8,041 bases of DNA from Pseudomonadota bacterium (lineage in GTDB: Bacteria > Pseudomonadota > Gammaproteobacteria > SZUA-229), in contig JAUPMA010000333.1 of the NCBI GenBank assembly GCA_030836935.1, forward strand, positions 1 to 8,041. The letters are read 5' to 3'. The first letter of the stretch is position 1. Each line of letters begins with the position of its first letter. The position numbers were made by a program, and so were the translations under genes. The notes below the pieces were generated by a model. That model was not told the DNA's origin. It made no database searches and was given only the letters and a program-made list of their open reading frames with translations. Positions 6,048 to 8,041 of this stretch are shown here, piece after piece.

Positions 6048-6788
6048 TCACACGCTACGCACTGAATATTTCAATTTTCCAGACTTCAATGCCGCATTTA
6101 ATTGCGGCATTTGTTTTATGTGCTGCCGCAAATCATGCTGACTAACAGCACAACATGAAAAAATCGCCACGCGGTTCTGATCCTTTACACCCGACAACAC
6201 AAACATTGAACGAAATCCCTGTTTGATATTAGCCTGCCTGATGGCCCGGCCCAGTGTTTTCTGATCAACAAAATTTTTGACAATCATCCCCCGTGGCGAC
6301 AAATGCCTGCGCATCAGCGACAACCATTTTTGTGTCGCTGCCGTCACCTGCAAGGGCTGTCCGTCCTGTTCGGCAAACACATCATCGATAATCAAATCGA
6401 ATTTCTCCCCCGCATAATGCCGCAACCAGTTCATGGCATCCGCTGTATGCAATTCAATCCCGCGGCCTTTGATACCAAAATAACGTTTGGCAATGTGTAC
6501 ATGCACCGCATCCAGCTCAACGCCAACAATTAATTCCGGCTTGATAAAATGGCGTAATGAATGAAACACGGCACCACCGCCAACACCCAGCACCAGCACT
6601 CTTTTGATGGCATCAGGCGGATAAAAAAATACCGGCAGCATCAGCAAATCCCAGACATAACCGGTCAGCGGTTTCTGCGAATGATACTGGCTGTGAAACA
6701 CGCCATTGGTGTAAAGCCGCAAACTCTTGCCCGCACTGCGTACTTCATACTGCGTGTCCGCCGTTTTCTTCTGCCACAGCAATGCCAT
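6048..6788 (-). CDS. Spermidine-synthase-like protein (class I SAM-binding fold)
   Basis: The 246-residue product has a Rossmann-like core resembling polyamine aminopropyltransferases. It has VLVLGVGGGAV (64-74), where spermidine synthases have a GGGDGG-type loop, the acidic strand end VGVELD (88-93), HTADAMNWL (114-122) and FDLIIDDVFAE (130-140). In true spermidine synthases the last block reads like DVI-x-D-x-T-D-P with a catalytic aspartate; here the equivalent position is alanine (A139), so polyamine synthesis is doubtful. Members of this group are often annotated simply as spermidine synthase-like or methyltransferase; the real substrate is unknown. There is no signal or membrane segment. 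The ATG at 6788 has GGAG six bases upstream. The gene converges on slyD with 11 bases between stops and diverges from the dehydrogenase gene. No speD or other polyamine gene is adjacent. Confidence 0.8.
   Translation of the reverse strand: MALLWQKKTADTQYEVRSAGKSLRLYTNGVFHSQYHSQKPLTGYVWDLLMLPVFFYPPDAIKRVLVLGVGGGAVFHSLRHFIKPELIVGVELDAVHVHIAKRYFGIKGRGIELHTADAMNWLRHYAGEKFDLIIDDVFAEQDGQPLQVTAATQKWLSLMRRHLSPRGMIVKNFVDQKTLGRAIRQANIKQGFRSMFVLSGVKDQNRVAIFSCCAVSQHDLRQHIKQMPQLNAALKSGKLKYSVRSV
6088..6118 (+). terminator. Intrinsic terminator for slyD, inside the opposing gene
   Basis: A perfect 9-base inverted repeat (AATGCCGCA at 6088-6096, TGCGGCATT at 6103-6111) with a 6-base loop is followed by TGTTTT, so the stem and T-rich tail are oriented for plus-strand transcription. 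It lies 52 bases after the slyD stop, within the last coding part of the minus-strand gene. On the minus strand no T-run follows the stem, so it should not stop that gene's own transcript. Confidence 0.7.
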
Positions 6789-6883
6789 ACAAACTCCAGG
6801 AAATTAACACGGCGAATTCTACAGCCAATCTGGTAGGTCTCGCGTTCTTGTACTACATACTGTCATTGTTCAGGAGCATCCCC
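6789..6883. other. Divergent 95-base spacer
   Basis: This must hold the promoters of both the spermidine-synthase-like gene (minus) and the dehydrogenase gene (plus). On the minus strand TAGAAT at 6821-6816 is a fair -10 without a good -35. On the plus strand I see no strong pair. Ribosome sites are clear on both sides (GGAG before 6788; AGGAG at 6872-6876). Confidence 0.4.
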
Positions 6884-8041
6884 ATGACAACAATCAAAAA
6901 TGAACCCAGTTTCCGTGAAAGTGTTGACCTGATGGTCGATCGCGCCATCGCCGCCATTGATCTTGATCCGGGTACAGCCCATGCCATCAAATCCTGCGAA
7001 TCTGTCATCCAGGTAAAATTTCCGGTAAAAATTCGCGGCAAGATAGAAGTTTTCACCGGCTGGCGCGCCACTCACAGCAGCCATCGTTTGCCATCCAAAG
7101 GCGGCATCCGTTACGCGCCCTATGCGGATCAGGATGAAGTGGAAGCCCTGGCAGCACTCATGACTTACAAGTGCGCCATTGTGGACGTGCCCTATGGCGG
7201 ATCAAAGGGCGCATTGCTGATTGATCCGAATTTATATGATCGCGATGAACTGGAAAGAATTACCCGCCGTTTTGCTGTTGAATTGATTCGCAAAGGTTTT
7301 TTGAGTCCGTCCACCAATGTGCCTGCACCCGATGTCGGCACCGGCCAGCGTGAAATGGCGTGGATCGCCGACACCTACAAACATTTACATCCGGAAGATA
7401 TTAACCATATAGCCTGCGTCACCGGCAAACCAGTACATCACGGCGGCATTCGTGGCCGTGTTGAAGCCACCGGCCGCGGTATCCAGTTTGCATTGCAGGA
7501 ATTTTTCCGTCATCCGCAAGATGTGAAAGCCGCCAACATGACAGGATCACTGGATGGAAAAACCTGCGTGGTGCAAGGACTGGGAAATGTTGGCTATCAC
7601 GCCACAAAATTTTTATCAGAAGAAGACGGCGTAAAAATCACAGCCGTCATTGAACGCGATGGTGCATTAATCAACGACAACGGAATCAACATTGAAAACC
7701 TGCACCAGCACATCAACAAGCGGCGCAGCATCCGGGAATTCCCCGATGCAACTTTCACTGAACATGGCATGAGTATTCTGGAAAAAGAATGCGACATCCT
7801 GATTCCCGCCGCACTGGAAAGCCAGATCACCCTGCAAAACGCTGAGCGCATCAAGGCAAAACTGATCATCGAAGCCGCCAATGGCCCGATCACCTTCGGT
7901 GCCGATGAAATTCTCAACAAAAAAGGTGTCATCATTATTCCCGACGCCTATGCCAATGCAGGCGGGGTCACGGTTTCGTATTTTGAATGGATACGCAATA
8001 TATCCCACATCCGCTTTGGCCGCATGCAACGGCGTAATGAA
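6884..8041 (+). CDS. Glutamate dehydrogenase (Glu/Leu/Phe/Val family), 3' end cut
   Basis: The enzyme interconverts glutamate with 2-oxoglutarate and ammonia using a nicotinamide cofactor, in the cytoplasm. The frame is open for 386 codons to the window edge; family length suggests only a few dozen residues are missing. Key positions seen are K72 in SKGGIRY, K96 in MTYKCAI, the catalytic-type lysine K108 in YGGSKGA, the aspartate D150 in PAPDVGT, the Rossmann motif GLGNVG (232-237), and S365 in GVTVSYFEW. In the Clostridium enzyme the residues equivalent to K72 and S365 hold the side-chain carboxylate of glutamate, so glutamate is preferred over leucine or phenylalanine. An acidic residue (E257) near the end of strand 2 hints at NAD use, which is tentative. 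The ATG at 6884 has AGGAG seven bases upstream. The gene is divergent from the spermidine-synthase-like gene. Confidence 0.93.
   Translation, partial: MTTIKNEPSFRESVDLMVDRAIAAIDLDPGTAHAIKSCESVIQVKFPVKIRGKIEVFTGWRATHSSHRLPSKGGIRYAPYADQDEVEALAALMTYKCAIVDVPYGGSKGALLIDPNLYDRDELERITRRFAVELIRKGFLSPSTNVPAPDVGTGQREMAWIADTYKHLHPEDINHIACVTGKPVHHGGIRGRVEATGRGIQFALQEFFRHPQDVKAANMTGSLDGKTCVVQGLGNVGYHATKFLSEEDGVKITAVIERDGALINDNGINIENLHQHINKRRSIREFPDATFTEHGMSILEKECDILIPAALESQITLQNAERIKAKLIIEAANGPITFGADEILNKKGVIIIPDAYANAGGVTVSYFEWIRNISHIRFGRMQRRNE

Noticed and set aside
5770..6051. Minus-strand frame rich in Thr/Ala repeats
   Set aside because: It is the complement of the slyD His/Cys/Gly tail; the repeats are a reflection of that coding sequence.

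Overview
The window reads as ordinary chromosome of a gammaproteobacterium with roughly balanced base composition. Evidence for this is the bacterial purE-purK pair, a SlyD-type FKBP prolyl isomerase with a metal-binding tail, a proteobacterial-type glutamate dehydrogenase and a textbook CRP/Vfr-type operator. No tRNA, rRNA, insertion sequence, phage gene or CRISPR array is visible. Genus cannot be fixed from the sequence alone.

Left part (1-2560, minus strand): a four-gene run reads leftwards as purE, purK, an unrecognised 149-residue gene and a partial membrane/coiled-coil gene cut by the window edge. The first two junctions are 4-base ATGA overlaps and the third gap is 30 bases, so this looks like one transcript. 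PurK and PurE together convert AIR to CAIR in de novo purine synthesis. A plausible promoter for the run lies at 2523-2551.

Middle (2561-5475): a sugar-nucleotide epimerase gene (plus) meets a VanZ-like membrane gene (minus) tail to tail with a single base between the stop codons. The VanZ-like protein carries an added exported, probably beta-rich C-terminal domain. Upstream of it, a divergent spacer holds a perfect TGTGA-N6-TCACA operator, then two small overlapping plus-strand genes whose products align without gaps and may be diverged tandem paralogues. A 323-base spacer follows with no convincing gene, only a doubtful 45-codon ORF and a possible repeat.

Right part (5476-8041): slyD (plus) converges on a spermidine-synthase-like gene (minus). 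A good intrinsic terminator for slyD lies inside the 3' coding end of that opposing gene. Divergent from the spermidine-synthase-like gene, a glutamate dehydrogenase gene starts at 6884 and runs off the window.

I found no convincing new multi-gene system. The points most worth a second look are the CRP operator, the paralogous small-gene pair, the two uncharacterised genes coupled to purK, the VanZ fusion and the embedded terminator.
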